A stretch of DNA of 7,215 bases. Source: Christensenella sp. UBA3798. GTDB lineage: Bacteria; Bacillota; Clostridia; Christensenellales; CAG-1252. This document shows positions 6,129-7,215 of this stretch, one piece after another. Location: positions 1-7,215 of the forward strand of contig DFEQ01000051.1 of NCBI GenBank assembly GCA_002368735.1, given 5' to 3'. The position numbers and the translations under genes are program-made. Positions within the stretch are counted from its first letter, which is position 1. Each line of letters starts with the position of its first letter. The notes beneath the pieces were generated by a model. It was not told the DNA's origin and searched no databases. It saw nothing but the letters and a program-made list of their open reading frames with translations.

Positions 6129-6238
6129 GTGAAGTTTGCCCTATGGGCAAGTGAAGTTGACTTCGTCAGTGAAGTTGTGCGCTACCCGCGCACGGTGAAG
6201 TTTCTCGCCACGCGAGAAGTTAGGGCGTTCTGCGAAGC
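6129..6238. repeat. Hairpin array 4: GTGAAGTT linker
   Basis: Starting 18 nt after the metallopeptidase stop, the octamer GTGAAGTT occurs four times exactly (6129-6136, 6151-6158, 6169-6176, 6195-6202), with a partial GAAGTT at 6216-6221. Each exact copy is followed by a different perfect hairpin: TTGCCC-TAT-GGGCAA (6136-6150), TGAC-TTC-GTCA (6158-6168), GTGCGC/GCGCAC with a 5-nt loop (6177-6193) and TTCTCGC-CAC-GCGAGAA (6202-6218). A degenerate fifth stem with a bulge lies at 6225-6238. The architecture matches arrays 1 and 2 with another linker. No T-run follows the hairpins directly, so ordinary termination of the upstream gene is not evident. Confidence 0.82.
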
Positions 6239-6259
6239 AAAAGATCTCTGACCGTTTTT

Positions 6260-6344
6260 CCCGCGCAATATGCATATATACATTAAAACCCGCGTAATAT
6301 GCATATATTTTTATTTTTTATCAAAATGATCGTAAAAATATGCA
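6260..6344. promoter_or_regulatory. Repeated AATATGCA elements upstream of argG, candidate operator
   Basis: CCCGCG followed by C or T and AATATGCATATAT occurs twice, 29 bp apart (from 6260 and from 6289). Each copy contains the palindrome ATATGCATAT (6268-6277, 6297-6306). A third AATATGCA lies at 6337-6344, just before the argG -35 box. Arginine repressor (ArgR/AhrC) sites are AT-rich with TGnAT/ATnCA halves; TGCAT and ATGCA halves occur here, but spacing deviates from the standard 14-bp core. An ArgR operator is a reasonable inference from position, not shown by the sequence. Confidence 0.4.
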
Positions 6345-6352
6345 CGAATTAT

Positions 6353-6381
6353 TTGACCGCACCTTTCTTTCGTAGTACAAT
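6353..6381 (+). promoter_or_regulatory. Promoter of argG
   Basis: TTGACC (6353-6358) and TACAAT (6376-6381) are 17 nt apart, a near-consensus sigma-A-type promoter. The likely start near 6388 gives a leader of about 25 nt carrying AGGTGG (6402-6407), 5 nt before the ATG at 6413. The short leader leaves no room for a riboswitch or T-box, so any control should act on transcription initiation. Confidence 0.82.
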
Positions 6382-6412
6382 ACTATCACATCAACTATGA
6401 GAGGTGGACAAA

Positions 6413-7215
6413 ATGGATAAGAGTAAGATCAAGAAAGTGGTGCTGGCGTATTCGGGCGGACTGGATACATCCATCATCATTCCTTGGCTCAAAGAGAATT
6501 ACAACAACTGTGAAGTCATCGCTTGCGCCGCGAACGTCGGACAGGCGGATGAATTGGACGGACTCGAGGAGAAAGCCCTCAAGACGGGCGCGAGCAAGAT
6601 CTATATCCTCGACCTCACCGACGAATACGTGGAGGACTACATCATCCCCACGATGCAGGCGGGCGCTCTGTACGAGGAGTATTACCTCGGCACCTCGCAC
6701 GCTCGTCCCGTGATCGCAAAGGCGCTCGTCGAGGTCGCCAAGAAGGAAAAAGCCGACGCCATCTGCCACGGCTGCACGGGTAAGGGCAACGACCAAGTGC
6801 GCTTTGAGCTCGGCATCAAGCATTTCGCTCCCGATATGCCCGTCATCGCCCCTTGGCGCGAATGGACGATCAAGTCGCGTGAGGAGGAGATCGAGTACGC
6901 CGAGGCGCATAACGTCCCCCTCAAGATAAACAAGGAGACCAATTACAGCAAGGATAAGAACCTGTGGCACCTTTCGCACGAGGGTCTCGACCTCGAAGAC
7001 ACGGGCAACGAGCCGCAGTATGAGAAGAAGGGCTTTCTCGAGATGGGGGTCTCTCCCATCGACGCGCCCGACACCCCCACCTACGTGGAGATAGAGTTTG
7101 AGAAGGGCTATCCCGTCTCCCTGAATGGCAAAAAGATGAAGGCGAAGGACATCGTGCTCGGACTCAATAAGCTGGGCGGCGAGAACGGCATCGGGCTCCT
7201 CGATATCGTGGAGAA
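6413..7215 (+). CDS. argG: Argininosuccinate synthase, 3'-truncated by window edge
   Basis: Joins citrulline and aspartate with ATP to make argininosuccinate, the penultimate step of arginine synthesis, in the cytoplasm. Visible are 267 codons of a usual length near 400; the frame is open at the window end. The N-type ATP-pyrophosphatase loop AYSGGLDTS is at residues 12-20. [13 protein letters not shown] and [13 protein letters not shown] (120-132) are the conserved nucleotide and substrate segments, followed by the typical [19 protein letters not shown]. The start ATG 6413 is set by AGGTGG 5 nt upstream and a promoter at 6353-6381. It is transcribed separately from the metallopeptidase genes; whether argH follows cannot be seen. 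Confidence 0.97.
   Translation, partial: MDKSKIKKVVLAYSGGLDTSIIIPWLKENYNNCEVIACAANVGQADELDGLEEKALKTGASKIYILDLTDEYVEDYIIPTMQAGALYEEYYLGTSHARPVIAKALVEVAKKEKADAICHGCTGKGNDQVRFELGIKHFAPDMPVIAPWREWTIKSREEEIEYAEAHNVPLKINKETNYSKDKNLWHLSHEGLDLEDTGNEPQYEKKGFLEMGVSPIDAPDTPTYVEIEFEKGYPVSLNGKKMKAKDIVLGLNKLGGENGIGLLDIVE

Overview
The window looks like chromosomal DNA from an uncultured, probably gut-associated Firmicute (Clostridia; a Christensenellales-like lineage is a guess). The reasons are the style of the proteins (clostridial-type GlgP, a cytoplasmic GH13 enzyme, a YgjP-type metallopeptidase and ArgG), Shine-Dalgarno-led genes with sigma-A-type promoters, standard-code stops including TGA, and GC-rich codons next to AT-rich intergenic DNA. 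All genes that can be supported lie on the + strand.

Layout. Bases 1-3660 hold a two-gene alpha-glucan module: the 3' three quarters of glycogen/maltodextrin phosphorylase (glgP), then 9 nt later a GH13 glucanohydrolase of the neopullulanase/cyclomaltodextrinase type. Together they would phosphorolyse and hydrolyse storage glucan in the cytoplasm. A tRNA-Arg(CCG) gene with its own promoter and intrinsic terminator follows (3813-3970). Next comes about 650 nt without a confident gene (3971-4626). It holds hairpin arrays, a strong extended -10 promoter, very short ORFs and a possibly structured leader. Two adjacent HExxH proteins come next: a small secreted or membrane-anchored putative zinc peptidase (4627-5319) and a cytoplasmic YgjP/M48-like metallopeptidase (5394-6110). 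A final intergenic region carries another hairpin array, repeated AATATGCA elements and a consensus-like promoter that drives argG (argininosuccinate synthase), which is cut off by the window end.

The most unusual feature is the intergenic DNA. Three clear clusters and one weaker cluster (3664-3723, 3974-4155, 4364-4425, 6129-6238) share one architecture. Short perfect hairpins, often with 3-nt loops, are separated by a nearly constant 7-9 nt linker. The linker differs between clusters (CATGATGTA; TATGTAAT or its complement; ATGATAA; GTGAAGTT). The stems differ within a cluster but stay fully paired, the opposite of a CRISPR array, where the repeat is constant and the spacer unstructured. In cluster 2 the linker orientation flips in the middle, so the array has an overall dyad. 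This is the best candidate here for an undescribed element. Its function cannot be told from one window.
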